The notes under the pieces were generated by a model, which was not told where the DNA came from, made no database searches, and saw only the letters and a list, made by a program, of their open reading frames with translations. Position numbers and translations under genes: made by a program. A stretch of 64,000 bases of DNA. Origin: Vulcanimicrobium alpinum (lineage in GTDB: Bacteria > Vulcanimicrobiota > Vulcanimicrobiia > Vulcanimicrobiales > Vulcanimicrobiaceae). Positions 15,778 through 24,272 of this stretch are shown here, in pieces (position 1 is the stretch's first letter; every line of letters starts with the position of its first letter). Location: the NCBI RefSeq assembly GCF_027923555.1, contig NZ_AP025523.1, forward strand, positions 1,302,001 through 1,366,000. Direction: 5' to 3'.

Positions 15778-17309
15778 GCAACACGATGAGCGCGCGCTCG
15801 AACGGGGGGCCCCGTCCCGAAGGGATGGGGGGCGCGGAGCCGGGTGCGGAACGCAGTTCAAACTGGGAAGCGGTCATCGGGATCGAGTGTCACGTCGAAC
15901 TGAAGACGGCGAGCAAGATGTTCTGCGGCTGTCCCAACGCGTTCGGCGGCGAGCCCAATACGCGCGTCTGCCCGGTGTGCCTTGCGCTGCCGGGAGCGCT
16001 GCCGGTCCCCAACGCGCAGGCGATCGAACACCTGATTCGCGCGGGCCTCGCGTTCGGGGCGTCGATCCCCGCGCACTCCAAGTTCGACCGGAAGAACTAC
16101 TTCTATCCGGACATGCCCAAGAACTATCAGATCTCGCAGTACGACATGCCGATCACGCAGGGCGGGATCGTGCACTACTGGCTCGAGGACGGGACGCGCG
16201 GCGAGTGCCGGCTCACCCGCATCCACTTGGAAGAGGACACCGGCAAATCGACGCACGCGAGCGCCGACGGCCGGCTCGCCGGCGCGACCTCGTCGCTGGT
16301 CGACTTCAACCGCGCCGGGGTTCCGCTCATGGAGTGCGTCGGCGAGCCCGATATCCGCTCCGCCGACGAAGCGGTCGCGTTTCTCGAGACGCTGGCGCGG
16401 ACGTTCCGCGAACTCGGCGTGAGCGACGTGAAGATGGAGGAAGGCTCGCTGCGCTGCGACGCCAACGTCTCGGTGCGTTTGCGCGGCGCGAGCGAGTACG
16501 GCACCAAAGCCGAGATCAAGAACATGAACTCGTTCCGCAGCGTGCGTCGCGCCATCGCCAGCGAGATCGAACGGCAGATCGCGGTGCTCGAGGGCGGCGG
16601 CCGCGTGATCCAGGAGACGCGCGGCTGGGACGAAGCGGCCGGCACGACGCACAGCCAGCGCTCGAAAGAGCAGGCGCACGACTACCGCTATTTCCCGGAC
16701 CCCGACCTCGTCCCGATGGACATCACGATCGACGACGTCGAGCGCTTGCGCGCGACCCTCGGTGAGACGCCGTACGTACGCTATGCGAAGTACGTCGATG
16801 AGTGGAAGATCGACTCGAAGCGCGCCACCCAGCTCGCCGACGATCGCGCGCTGGCGGCGTTCTTCGAGCGCGCCGTCGCGGCGTCGGGGAATCCCCTCGG
16901 GACGCTCGCGTTCGTTCTCGGCGATCTTTCGCGGCTCGCAAACGAGAGCGGCACGCACGTCGCCGACGGCAAGGCGACGCCCGACGCGCTCGCGGAGCTG
17001 GTCGCGCTGGTGCAGTCCGGCGCGATCAACTCAAAGGCGGCGAAGTCGGTGCTCGACACGCTGTGGAACGACGGCGGGTCGGCGAAGGCGATCGTCGAGC
17101 GCGAGGGGCTCGCGCAGGTCAGCGACCGCGGCGCGGTCGCCGCGATCGTCGACGAAGTGCTCGCCGCAAACGCGAAGTCGGTCGCCGATTATCGGGGCGG
17201 GAAAACCAACGTGCTCGGCTTCCTGACGGGCGCGGTGATGAAGGCGTCGCGTGGAAAAGCGAACCCCTCGCTGGTCGGCGAACTGCTGAAAGAGAAGCTC
17301 GACGCGTAA
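15774..17309 (+). CDS. gatB: Asp-tRNA(Asn)/Glu-tRNA(Gln) amidotransferase subunit B
   Basis: A 511-residue GatB. The core begins at NWEAVIGIECHVELKTASKMFCGCPN, with the zinc cysteines CGC...CPVC, and shows RKNYFYPDMPKNYQISQYD and DFNRAGVPLMECVGEPD. The C-terminal YqeY-like tail ends GKANPSLVGELLKEKLDA. It activates the mischarged tRNA with ATP and transfers the amide. The first ~30 residues are unusual. They are glycine/proline-rich and encoded by a short GC palindromic repeat (15804-15853) that has a relative at 46761-46810. The ATG overlaps the gatA stop. Confidence 0.96.
   Translation: MSNTMSARSNGGPRPEGMGGAEPGAERSSNWEAVIGIECHVELKTASKMFCGCPNAFGGEPNTRVCPVCLALPGALPVPNAQAIEHLIRAGLAFGASIPAHSKFDRKNYFYPDMPKNYQISQYDMPITQGGIVHYWLEDGTRGECRLTRIHLEEDTGKSTHASADGRLAGATSSLVDFNRAGVPLMECVGEPDIRSADEAVAFLETLARTFRELGVSDVKMEEGSLRCDANVSVRLRGASEYGTKAEIKNMNSFRSVRRAIASEIERQIAVLEGGGRVIQETRGWDEAAGTTHSQRSKEQAHDYRYFPDPDLVPMDITIDDVERLRATLGETPYVRYAKYVDEWKIDSKRATQLADDRALAAFFERAVAASGNPLGTLAFVLGDLSRLANESGTHVADGKATPDALAELVALVQSGAINSKAAKSVLDTLWNDGGSAKAIVEREGLAQVSDRGAVAAIVDEVLAANAKSVADYRGGKTNVLGFLTGAVMKASRGKANPSLVGELLKEKLDA
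15804..15853. repeat. REP-like GC-rich palindromic repeat inside the gatB N-terminus
   Basis: A roughly 50-base element (a GGGGGGCCCC arm, a short stem-loop, then GGGGGGCGCGGAGCC and GCGGAACGC) aligns well with the reverse complement of 46761-46810. Here it is read in frame and adds a low-complexity stretch before the conserved GatB core. Two copies in one window, one coding and one intergenic, argue for a dispersed repeat family. Confidence 0.55.
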
Positions 17310-17327
17310 CGCGAAGAACCGCGGGTT

Positions 17328-19772
17328 GTGAACCGGCTGATCGACGAGCGCGGGCTCGAGGTGCTGGACTTCGGGCGCATCCGCGAACGGTACGCCGGCC
17401 AGACGCACGCCCCGCGCTCGCACGCGCGGGCGCTCGCCTGCGTCCCGACCGCCGATTTCACGCAGACGCGGACGCTCGTCGGCGAGACCGCCGAGATGCG
17501 TCTGCTGGCGCGCGAACGCGGCTTCGGGATGACGCGCATCGACGACGTCGACGAGGCGGTCGCGACCGCCGCGCGCGGCGTCGCGCTCGCCGCGCGGGAA
17601 CTGCGCGCGATCGCCGACGCCCTCGCGGCCGCCGCCGCGGCGGTGCGCGGGATCCGCGAAGCCGATTCCGAGGTCCCGCGGCTGCGGCACCGCTGCGCGC
17701 CGTTCCGGGCCTTGCCGCAGGTGGTCGACCGCATCACCGACGCGATCGACGAGCGCGGGAGCGTCCTCGACCGCGCCTCGCCCGCGCTGGCGCGGATCCG
17801 CCGCGGGATCGCGCAGGCGCAGGACGATGCGCGCGACCGCGCCGCCGCGATCGTTCGCTCCGCGCGCTATGCGCGCGCGATCCAGGATGCGATCGTCACC
17901 GTGCGGGACGGGCGCTACGTCGTGCCGGTGAAGGCGGAGTTCCAGGGCGAGATCCAAGGGATCGTGCACGACACGAGTTCGAGCGGGCAGACGCTGTTCA
18001 TCGAGCCGCTCGAGACGCTCGAAACGAACAACCGCATGCGCGCGCTGCAGGTGCAGGAGCAGGCGGAGATCGCGCGGATCCTCGCCGAGCTCTCGAGCCT
18101 CGTCGGGCGCGAGGCGGCCCAGATCGCGATCGACGTCGACGTCTACGTCGACCTGGACCTCGCCGCCGCGCGCGCGCGCGTCGCCGATCAGATGGATGCG
18201 GTCGCGCCGGAGCTCGTCGACGAGCCGGTGGTGCAGATCGTCGACGGGTGCCATTTGCTGCTGGGCGAGCGCGCCGTTCCGCAGTCGGTCGATCTGGGCG
18301 AGGAGACCCGGATGCTGATCGTCTCCGGTCCGAATATGGGCGGGAAGACCGTCGCGCTCAAACTGGTCGGGCTCGCGGTGACGATGACCGCGTGCGGGAT
18401 GCACGTGCCGGCCGCAGCGGCGCGGGTCGGGCGCTTCATCCGCGTGTGCACCGACATCGGCGACGAGCAGTCGATAGCGCAGAACGCGTCGACGTTCTCG
18501 GCGCATCTGCGGCGGCTGGCGGAGATCGTCGACGCCGCCGACGATCGTACGCTGATCCTCATCGACGAGATCGGAAGCGGGACCGAGCCCAACGCCGGCG
18601 CCGCGCTGGCCGTTGCGGTGCTGGAGCGGTTTCTCGAACGGGGAGCGCGCGTGATGGCGACGACGCACGCGACCGAGTTGAAACTCTTCGGCGCCGGCCA
18701 TCCCCACGTCGCGAACGCCAGCGTGCGCTTCGACCCCGAAACCTACGAGCCGACGTACCAGCTCGACGTCGGGTCGCCGGGCCAGTCGCTCGCGTTCGCG
18801 CTCGCACGCCGGATGCGGCTCGATCGGCAGGTCGTCGCGCGCGCCGAGGCGCTACTCGGATCGCAGGAGCGCGATTACGAACGCGCGCTCGCCGAGGTGA
18901 CCGAAGAGCGCATTCGCGCCACGCGTGAGCGCGAAGAGCTGGCCCGCGAGCGCGCGCACCTGCGCTCGCTCGAAGACAATGCGCGCCGCCGCGGCGAGAC
19001 GCTCGACCGCGAACGCCGCGAACTCGCGAAGAACGCCGACGCGCGTCTTGCCGAGGCGCTGCGTCAGTTCACGGCCGAGCTGGAGAAGCGCGCGGCGGAA
19101 CGCGGCGAACGCGCGGGGCGCGCGCCGAAGGTGACGCAAGGCCAAGCCGACCTCCTCGCCCGTACGCTCGACCAAATGCACCGTGACCTCGGCCTCCCCC
19201 GTCACCCCGAGCGCGTCGACGGGCACGGTCACGCTGAGCTTGTCGAAGCGCAGCGACCGCTCACCCCCGGAGACCGCGTCCACGTCACCTCATGGGACCA
19301 GGACGGCACCGTCATCGAAGATCTCGGCGAAAGCGTGCTGGTGCAAGTCGGCGCGATGCGTCTTACCGTGCCGAAAGGCGATCTGCGGCGCAAGGGGGTG
19401 GCTGCGGGGCGTGAAGGGGCTGCGCTTCGACAAGCTCAGCGTGACGGGGGGCGACAAGCTCAGCGTGACACGTCGCGGGACGGGGGCGGTGAGGCGGCGT
19501 TGGAAGTTGTGTCGAGCGCGCAGACCGAGATCGACGTGCGCGGAAAGCGTTTCGTCGAGGCGGAGCCGCTGGTCGAGCGCTGGATCGACGATGCGATCAT
19601 GCTGGGGCATTCGCCGTTGCGCCTGATCCACGGCAAAGGGACGGGCCTGCTCGGACGCGGGCTCCAGCAATACCTCAAGGCGCATCCGTTCGTGCAGAAC
19701 GTCCGCTACGGCAACGCCGACGAGGGAGGCGGCGGGGTGACCGTCTTTGAACTCCGGTCGCCGACCTCATGA
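17328..19772 (+). CDS. mutS2: Endonuclease MutS2
   Basis: An 814-residue MutS2 with a GTG start. Visible features are the MutS clamp helices, Walker A SGPNMGGKTVALKLVG, the QSIAQNASTFSAHL loop, Walker B LILIDEIGSGTEP, and TTHATELKLFG. A charged coiled-coil spans ~520-610 and a KOW-like segment TPGDRVHVTSWDQDGTVIEDLG ~645-665. A C-terminal Smr nuclease domain has the IDVRGKRFVEAE and RLIHGKGTGLL motifs. MutS2 resolves recombination intermediates and rescues collided ribosomes rather than acting in mismatch repair. Palindromic repeats inserted in frame flank the KOW-like segment. The tyrS ATG overlaps its stop. Confidence 0.95.
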   Translation: MNRLIDERGLEVLDFGRIRERYAGQTHAPRSHARALACVPTADFTQTRTLVGETAEMRLLARERGFGMTRIDDVDEAVATAARGVALAARELRAIADALAAAAAAVRGIREADSEVPRLRHRCAPFRALPQVVDRITDAIDERGSVLDRASPALARIRRGIAQAQDDARDRAAAIVRSARYARAIQDAIVTVRDGRYVVPVKAEFQGEIQGIVHDTSSSGQTLFIEPLETLETNNRMRALQVQEQAEIARILAELSSLVGREAAQIAIDVDVYVDLDLAAARARVADQMDAVAPELVDEPVVQIVDGCHLLLGERAVPQSVDLGEETRMLIVSGPNMGGKTVALKLVGLAVTMTACGMHVPAAAARVGRFIRVCTDIGDEQSIAQNASTFSAHLRRLAEIVDAADDRTLILIDEIGSGTEPNAGAALAVAVLERFLERGARVMATTHATELKLFGAGHPHVANASVRFDPETYEPTYQLDVGSPGQSLAFALARRMRLDRQVVARAEALLGSQERDYERALAEVTEERIRATREREELARERAHLRSLEDNARRRGETLDRERRELAKNADARLAEALRQFTAELEKRAAERGERAGRAPKVTQGQADLLARTLDQMHRDLGLPRHPERVDGHGHAELVEAQRPLTPGDRVHVTSWDQDGTVIEDLGESVLVQVGAMRLTVPKGDLRRKGVAAGREGAALRQAQRDGGRQAQRDTSRDGGGEAALEVVSSAQTEIDVRGKRFVEAEPLVERWIDDAIMLGHSPLRLIHGKGTGLLGRGLQQYLKAHPFVQNVRYGNADEGGGGVTVFELRSPTS
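19228..19251 (+). repeat. REP-like repeat, copy 1 (inside mutS2)
   Basis: The 24 bases begin GTCACGCTGAGCTTGTCGAA and end GCGC. This is the exact reverse complement of the copy at 19422-19445. Read in frame it gives GHAELVEAQR. A degenerate copy (GTCACCCCGAGCGCGTCGAC) lies just before it at 19201-19220. Confidence 0.75.
19422..19445 (-). repeat. REP-like repeat, copy 2 (inside mutS2)
   Basis: An exact inverted copy of 19228-19251, about 170 bases away. In frame it encodes ALRQAQRD. The two copies could pair as a long hairpin in the mutS2 mRNA. Confidence 0.75.
19452..19469 (-). repeat. REP-like repeat, copy 3 (partial, inside mutS2)
   Basis: CGACAAGCTCAGCGTGAC repeats 18 bases of copy 2 in the same orientation only six bases further on. 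It encodes a second RQAQRD in frame. Confidence 0.7.
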
Positions 19773-20968
19773 CCACCACGAAAACGGCGCGCGAGCGCGC
19801 CGAATTCCTCACCGACGGCTGCGATCACGTCGAGACGCTCGCCGAACTGACGGAGCGGATCGCGACCGGCGCGCCGCTGCGCGTCTACCTGGGGCTCGAT
19901 CCGACGTCCGCCGATTTGCACATCGGTCACGCGGTCGTGCTGCGCCTGCTGCAGCGCTTCGTCGACGACGGCCACGACGTGATCCTCCTGATCGGCGACT
20001 TCACCGCCCGCATCGGCGATCCGAGCGGCCGCAACGCGCTGCGCCCGCCGCTCTCGACGGAACAGATCGAAGCGAATATGCAAACCTACGCGGCGCAGGC
20101 CGGCAAGGTGCTGGATATGTCGCGGGTCACGCTGAAATACAACAGCGAGTGGCTCTCGAAGCTGACGTTCGCCGACCTCTACAAACTGCTCTCGCAGACG
20201 ACGGTCGCGCAGATGCTCGAGCGCAACGACTTCGCCCAGCGTTACGCGCAGGGGACGCCGATCGCGCTCCACGAGTTTGTCTATCCGGTCGCGGTCGCGT
20301 ACGACTCGGTCGCGATGCACGTCGACGTCGAACTCGGCGGCTCCGACCAGCTCTTCAACTTGCTGATCAGCCGTCCGTATCAGGTGCATGCGGGACAGCG
20401 CCCGGAGATCTGCATCACCGTCCCGCTGCTCGAGGGGATCGACGGCGAGAAGAAGATGTCGAAATCGCTCGGCAACCACATCGGCCTTACCGATGCGCCG
20501 AACGATATGTTCGGCAAGACGATGCGCATCCCCGACGCCCTGATCGCGCGCTACGCGCGCCTCGCCGCCTGGCGGAGCGCCGCCGAGGTCGCCGCGCTCG
20601 AACGCGGCCTGGCGGCCGGCGAGCGCAGCCCGATGGACGAGAAAAAGCGTATCGCGGAGGAGATCGTCGCGCTCTATCATGGAAGCGACGCCGCCCAAGC
20701 GGCCCGTGCGTGGTTCGAAAGGACGATTCAGCGCGGCGAGATTCCGGCCGAGATGCCGGAACTGCCGCTCGACGGGCGAACCAAACTCGTCGACCTCATC
20801 GTCGCGGCCGGCTTTGCCGACTCGAAGCGCGCCGCGACGCGGCTGGTCGCCGAAGGGGGCGTGCGCATCGACGGCACGCCCGTCACCGATCCCGCCGCGC
20901 GCTGGACCGCCCCGCGCCCGGCCGTCCTGCAGGTCGGCTCACGCAAATTCGTCCGCGTCATCCCGTAG
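19769..20968 (+). CDS. tyrS: Tyrosyl-tRNA synthetase
   Basis: A 399-residue class I synthetase with HIGH at ADLHIGHAVVL (~residue 51), the tyrosine pocket YPVAVAYDSVAMHVDVELGGSDQ, and KMSKS at EKKMSKSLGN (~230). A C-terminal S4-type RNA-binding domain contains TKLVDLIVAAGFADSKRAATRLVAEGGVRIDG. It charges tRNA-Tyr. The start overlaps the mutS2 stop (ATGA), so the two are probably translationally coupled. Length and domain order are normal for the TyrZ-like subgroup. Confidence 0.96.
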   Translation: MTTTKTARERAEFLTDGCDHVETLAELTERIATGAPLRVYLGLDPTSADLHIGHAVVLRLLQRFVDDGHDVILLIGDFTARIGDPSGRNALRPPLSTEQIEANMQTYAAQAGKVLDMSRVTLKYNSEWLSKLTFADLYKLLSQTTVAQMLERNDFAQRYAQGTPIALHEFVYPVAVAYDSVAMHVDVELGGSDQLFNLLISRPYQVHAGQRPEICITVPLLEGIDGEKKMSKSLGNHIGLTDAPNDMFGKTMRIPDALIARYARLAAWRSAAEVAALERGLAAGERSPMDEKKRIAEEIVALYHGSDAAQAARAWFERTIQRGEIPAEMPELPLDGRTKLVDLIVAAGFADSKRAATRLVAEGGVRIDGTPVTDPAARWTAPRPAVLQVGSRKFVRVIP

Positions 20969-20985
20969 AGGAACACACACCCGCC

Positions 20986-21207
20986 ATGGCTGCCGTCACC
21001 TACACCTCCGCCGGAAACATCAACGGCCCGACGTTCACCTGCCCGCGCTGCAATCGCGTTTACGCGTATCCCGTCGACCACGGTGCGCCGGTGCGCTGCG
21101 AGTGCGGCTGGTGGTACACGAATCTCGGCCACGGAAAGATCATCGAGGAGTTCCGGCCGCGCATCGGCGGCGCGAAGACGAGCGGACCCGAAAAAGCCGC
21201 CGACTAG
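20986..21207 (+). CDS. Small zinc-ribbon-like protein, unknown
   Basis: A 73-residue protein with two closely spaced cysteine pairs, CPRCNRVYAYPVDHGAPVRCECGWWY (CxxC and CxC). This is typical of a small zinc ribbon. No specific family is recognised. It follows tyrS by 17 bases. Its TAG stop is part of a CTAG that became the target of the outer IS481-like insertion, so the reading frame survived the insertion unchanged. Confidence 0.6.
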   Translation: MAAVTYTSAGNINGPTFTCPRCNRVYAYPVDHGAPVRCECGWWYTNLGHGKIIEEFRPRIGGAKTSGPEKAAD

Positions 21208-21228
21208 CTGTCGAGACTACGCGCCTCG
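21208..21228 (+). repeat. Left terminal inverted repeat of the outer IS481-like element
   Basis: It begins CTGTCGAGACTACGCGCC and pairs with 24953-24973. It is immediately preceded by the CTAG target duplication. Confidence 0.75.
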
Positions 21229-21555
21229 TTTACGGGCCGCGGCCCAACGTGAGGCGGGGGTCTCGTAGTTGATGGCCGTGTGCCGGCGGTCCTCGTTGTA
21301 GTACCGGAGCCACGCCGGGAGGGCGTCTCGGCGCTCGTCGCTGGTGCGATAAGCGACCGCGTACGCCCACTCGCGCAGCATGGTCTGGATGAAGCGCTCC
21401 GCTTTGCCGTTCCAACGCGGCGTGTAGGGCGGCGTGAAAATGTGTCGCGCACCGATCGACCTCATCATTGACTCGAACGCGTTCGAGCTGAACACTTTGC
21501 CGTTGTCAGTCATGACTCGTTCGATTCGCACGCCGTCGACTACTAAATCTAGCTA
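21217..21555 (-). pseudogene. Outer IS481-family transposase, C-terminal fragment
   Basis: About 104 readable residues carry the last part of the DDE core and the tail: RIERVMTDNGKVFSSNAFES, HIFTPPYTPRWNGKAERFIQTML and LRYYNEDRRHTAINYETPASRW. It belongs with the N-terminal fragment at 24273-24890; together they make one normal-length IS481 transposase. The junction codons are obscured by the inner element. Confidence 0.8.
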
Positions 21556-22423
21556 CTATGTGATCTGACAGTCGTACGATCTTGCGGTAGTGTCAGAGAG
21601 GTTGGGTTTCAGTCTAAGCGATCTGTTTCTCTTTCGCAAGGGAGACACTGTCGACGAATGTCTGCATCGGCGTCTTGCCGTAGCACCAGCGTCCTTGATG
21701 CGGACGCTGCGTGTTGTACTCCTCGGTCCACGCATCGAGGTCCCGCTGCAGTTGCTCGAGCGACGTGTAGATCGTCTTGCGAAACGCGATCCGATAAAAC
21801 TCATCAAGCATCGTTTTGTGAAAACGCTCGACGATGCCGTTGGTCTGCGGATGGCGTGCCTTCGTTCGGGTGTGGTCGATGTCTTCGATCGCCAGGTAGA
21901 GCTCGTACGGATGTCCCTCACGCCCGCAAAACTCCGTGCCGCGGTCGGTCAGGATCCGTTGCAACGTAATCCCGTACTCTTCGTATAGCGGTAACACGCG
22001 ATCGTTGAGCAGGTCGGCCGCAGTGATTGGTGTCTTGTCCAAATAGAGCTTCGCGACGCCCACCTTCGAGTAGGTGTCGATGAAGGTCTGCTGGTAGATG
22101 CGGCCGACGCCCTTCATCGTCCCAACGAAGAAGGTGTCCTGCGCGCCGCAGTAGCCGGGGCACTCACTCTCGAACTCGCCGTGCGCTTCTTTCTCGAGCT
22201 TGGCACGCTCCAGCGCCACGACTTGCGCCTCAGTCAGGACGAGCCCATCTTGGGCGCTCTTTGCTTCCAGCGCTTTGAGCCGTTTCTTCATCGTCTCAAG
22301 ATCGTGTCGCAGCCACACCCCGCGAAGTCCCGCCGGCGACATACGCATCCCACGCTTGGCGAGCTCGTTCGCTGCGCGCACTCCCCATGTGTCAGGATGA
22401 TGTGGTACCAGCTCCCTCGGAAA

Positions 22424-22428
22424 AGTTC
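22424..22428 (+). repeat. Target-site duplication AGTTC, left of the IS3 element
   Basis: AGTTC directly precedes TGTTAAG at the left end of IS3 and recurs at 23941-23945 after its right end. This marks the insertion site precisely. Confidence 0.8.
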
Positions 22429-22457
22429 TGTTAAGCTGGGGCTGTCAGGAGCATACC

Positions 22458-22892
22458 ATGAACCCACCCTCAAACGGTTCGCCGCCGTCGATTGAGCGTC
22501 GGCTCTCGATTGTCGAGACGCCGGTTCAGCGGCCGACGCGACGTCGCTTCTCGGTCGCCGAAAAGGCGCGTATTGTGAACGATGCTGATGCCTGCGAGTC
22601 GGGTACGGTCGGTGCGTTCTTGCGCCGCGAAGGCATCTACTCTTCGCAGCTGTACGCATGGCGCAAGGAGCGCGATCGCGGCGATTACGATCCAAAGGAA
22701 ATTAAGGCCCGAGCTCTCGATCGTAAGGAAGCCGAATCGCTCAAGAAAACGAACCACGAGCAAGACATTGAGATACGCAGGTTGCAACGCAAGATCGCGC
22801 GCTTGGAGCTTCTCGAAGACATCCGAAAAAAAGCAGCGGGGCTCTTGAACATCGAGTACAAGAGCCCCGAGTTCGACGACCTGGACGACTGA
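22458..22892 (+). CDS. IS3-family transposase OrfA
   Basis: A 144-residue protein with the IS3/IS911 OrfA helix-turn-helix (RRFSVAEKARIVNDADACESGTVGAFLRREGIYSSQLYAWRKER). A leucine-zipper-like coiled coil follows (HEQDIEIRRLQRKIARLELLEDIRKKAAG). It binds the element's ends. A run of seven A residues at 22826-22832 lies in its 3' part and can direct a -1 frameshift into OrfB. Confidence 0.88.
   Translation: MNPPSNGSPPSIERRLSIVETPVQRPTRRRFSVAEKARIVNDADACESGTVGAFLRREGIYSSQLYAWRKERDRGDYDPKEIKARALDRKEAESLKKTNHEQDIEIRRLQRKIARLELLEDIRKKAAGLLNIEYKSPEFDDLDD
22826..22832 (+). promoter_or_regulatory. Programmed -1 frameshift (slippery) site of the IS3 element
   Basis: The heptamer A-AAA-AAA, followed by G, sits in the OrfA frame as CGA AAA AAA GCA. 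Slipping back one base enters a frame that is open without stops all the way through OrfB. This would yield the OrfAB transposase, as known for IS3-family elements. Confidence 0.6.
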
Positions 22893-22954
22893 TCGATGTT
22901 GCGCTCGAGCTGTGCGCAACGGCACCCGAACGCGCGACGTGCCTTGCGCTCGGC

Positions 22955-23890
22955 GTGAGCCGCTCGACGTTACGTCGGCGGCGCAAACCCGCAGGCGAGC
23001 GCGCGCTGCTCAAGACGATCGCGCGCCGCAACGCATTGAGCGAAGCCGAGCGCCGGTATGTCGCGGCGGTGTTGTGCTGCGAGCGATTTGCAGACCTTGC
23101 CGTGCCGCAAGTCTTCACGCGCCTGCTCGACGAGGGAACGTATCTGTGTTCGGTAAGCACGATGTATCGCATCCTACGAGCAAACGCGCAAGTCCGCGAA
23201 CGGCGGCGTCTTGCGCGCCATCCCGCGCATGAGAAGCCACGCCTGGTTGCTAACGCGCCGCGACAAGTCTTGACGTGGGATATCACCAAGTTGCCGAGTT
23301 CCGTCAAGGGCGTGTACTTTTCGTTGCTCGTGATGATCGACATCTTCAGCCGATACGTCGTCGGCTGGACCATCGTGCGGCGTGCCAACGCCGAGATCGC
23401 GGCGGAATTCATTCGTGCGACGCTCCTGCGCGAAGGAATCGAGCCGCGACAAGCCGTCGTTCACAGCGATCGCGGAACCGAGATGACCGCGCAGCCAGTG
23501 TGTGATCTTCTCGACAAGATGGGCGTCGCGCGATCCTATAGCCGCCCGCGCGTGAGCGACGACAATCCGTTCATCGAATCGTCGTTCAAGACGCTGAAGT
23601 ACCAGCCGACGTTTCCATCGGCGTTCGGATCGCTTGAGGACTCGTACGCGTTCTGCTCGCCGTACTTTATGTGGTACAACAACGAGCATCGCCATTCGGG
23701 AATTGCGATGTTGACGCCGGCGGCGGTACACTTCGATCAGGGCGAAGCCATCCTCGCCGCGCGTCACAAGACGATGATCGCTGCTTATGCGTTGCAGCCG
23801 CATCGCTTTGCCGCTGGCGCGCCAAAACTCGCAACAATTCCGAGCCAAGTCTGGATCAACGAGTCGAAGGCTGCCGACATCGCCGCATGA
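22955..23890 (+). CDS. IS3-family transposase OrfB (DDE catalytic part)
   Basis: A 311-residue integrase-core protein with the DDE triad in VLTWDITKL, VVHSDRGTEMTA and DNPFIESSFKTLKY. Its frame is open upstream to the frameshift site, so the active form is probably the OrfAB fusion rather than a protein starting at this GTG. No truncation is seen. The C-terminal HRHSGIAMLTPAAVHF motif is typical. Confidence 0.88.
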   Translation: MSRSTLRRRRKPAGERALLKTIARRNALSEAERRYVAAVLCCERFADLAVPQVFTRLLDEGTYLCSVSTMYRILRANAQVRERRRLARHPAHEKPRLVANAPRQVLTWDITKLPSSVKGVYFSLLVMIDIFSRYVVGWTIVRRANAEIAAEFIRATLLREGIEPRQAVVHSDRGTEMTAQPVCDLLDKMGVARSYSRPRVSDDNPFIESSFKTLKYQPTFPSAFGSLEDSYAFCSPYFMWYNNEHRHSGIAMLTPAAVHFDQGEAILAARHKTMIAAYALQPHRFAAGAPKLATIPSQVWINESKAADIAA

Positions 23891-23940
23891 CCAAGATGCT
23901 CACAAACTCCCGCAACCTGCTGGTATCAAATTACTTGACA

Positions 23941-23945
23941 AGTTC
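23941..23945 (+). repeat. Target-site duplication AGTTC, right of the IS3 element
   Basis: The second copy of the AGTTC duplication, directly after the CTTGACA right end of IS3. Confidence 0.8.
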
Positions 23946-24272
23946 CGACTTGACCGTACGCAGGGAACTCGATCGCAAGATCGACAATCGCATCCTCGAC
24001 TTCGGGAGCAATGCGGTTCTTGAGGTTCGGCTTTCGCTTGGTGATCTCGGCCAAGGCTAGATCGCCGCCCGTCTCGTAGAGGTCTTTGAAACGGTAGAAG
24101 CTATCACGGCTGTAACCCATCACGCGGCAGGCTTCAGTCACATTTCCGAGCTGCTTGCCGAGCTGGAGTAGGCCCACTTTCGCCTTGATGACTTTTCGGT
24201 CGCTGTTCATGGATGGCTCCTCAGGAGGATTCACCACCGGTATTCGACAACCGTCAGATCAAATCCTGACTT

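Larger units (their letters stand above)
22429..23940 (+). mobile_element. IS3-family insertion sequence (about 1.51 kb), probably intact
   Basis: It is bounded by TGTTAAG at the left and CTTGACA at the right (imperfect inverted ends) and by five-base direct repeats AGTTC. It encodes OrfA (22458-22892) and OrfB (to 23890) in the -1 relation with a poly-A slip site, the standard IS3 layout. It is the youngest of the three nested insertions and its genes look undamaged. Confidence 0.88.
21614..24210 (-). pseudogene. Inner IS481-family transposase, split by the IS3 element
   Basis: The N-terminal part starts at 24210 ([20 protein letters not shown]) behind a GAGGAG ribosome site, and has the [24 protein letters not shown]. 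The C-terminal part (22428 to 21614) has [25 protein letters not shown] and the DDE core ([42 protein letters not shown]). If IS3 and one copy of the 5-base duplication are removed, both parts join in one frame, with about 16 extra residues at the joint. The gene is inactive as it stands. Confidence 0.85.
21561..24261. mobile_element. Inner IS481-like element, itself interrupted by an IS3 element
   Basis: Its ends carry the inverted sequence TGATCTGAC followed by similar bases (AGTCGTACGA at the left, GGTTGTCGAA at the right, read on the other strand). The outermost bases are not resolved; the true ends may reach about 21555 and 24279, where TGTGTAG begins on the minus strand. Removing the IS3 insertion leaves about 1.18 kb. 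It lies in the outer transposase gene between its LRRLAI and VDGVRIERV segments. Confidence 0.75.
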
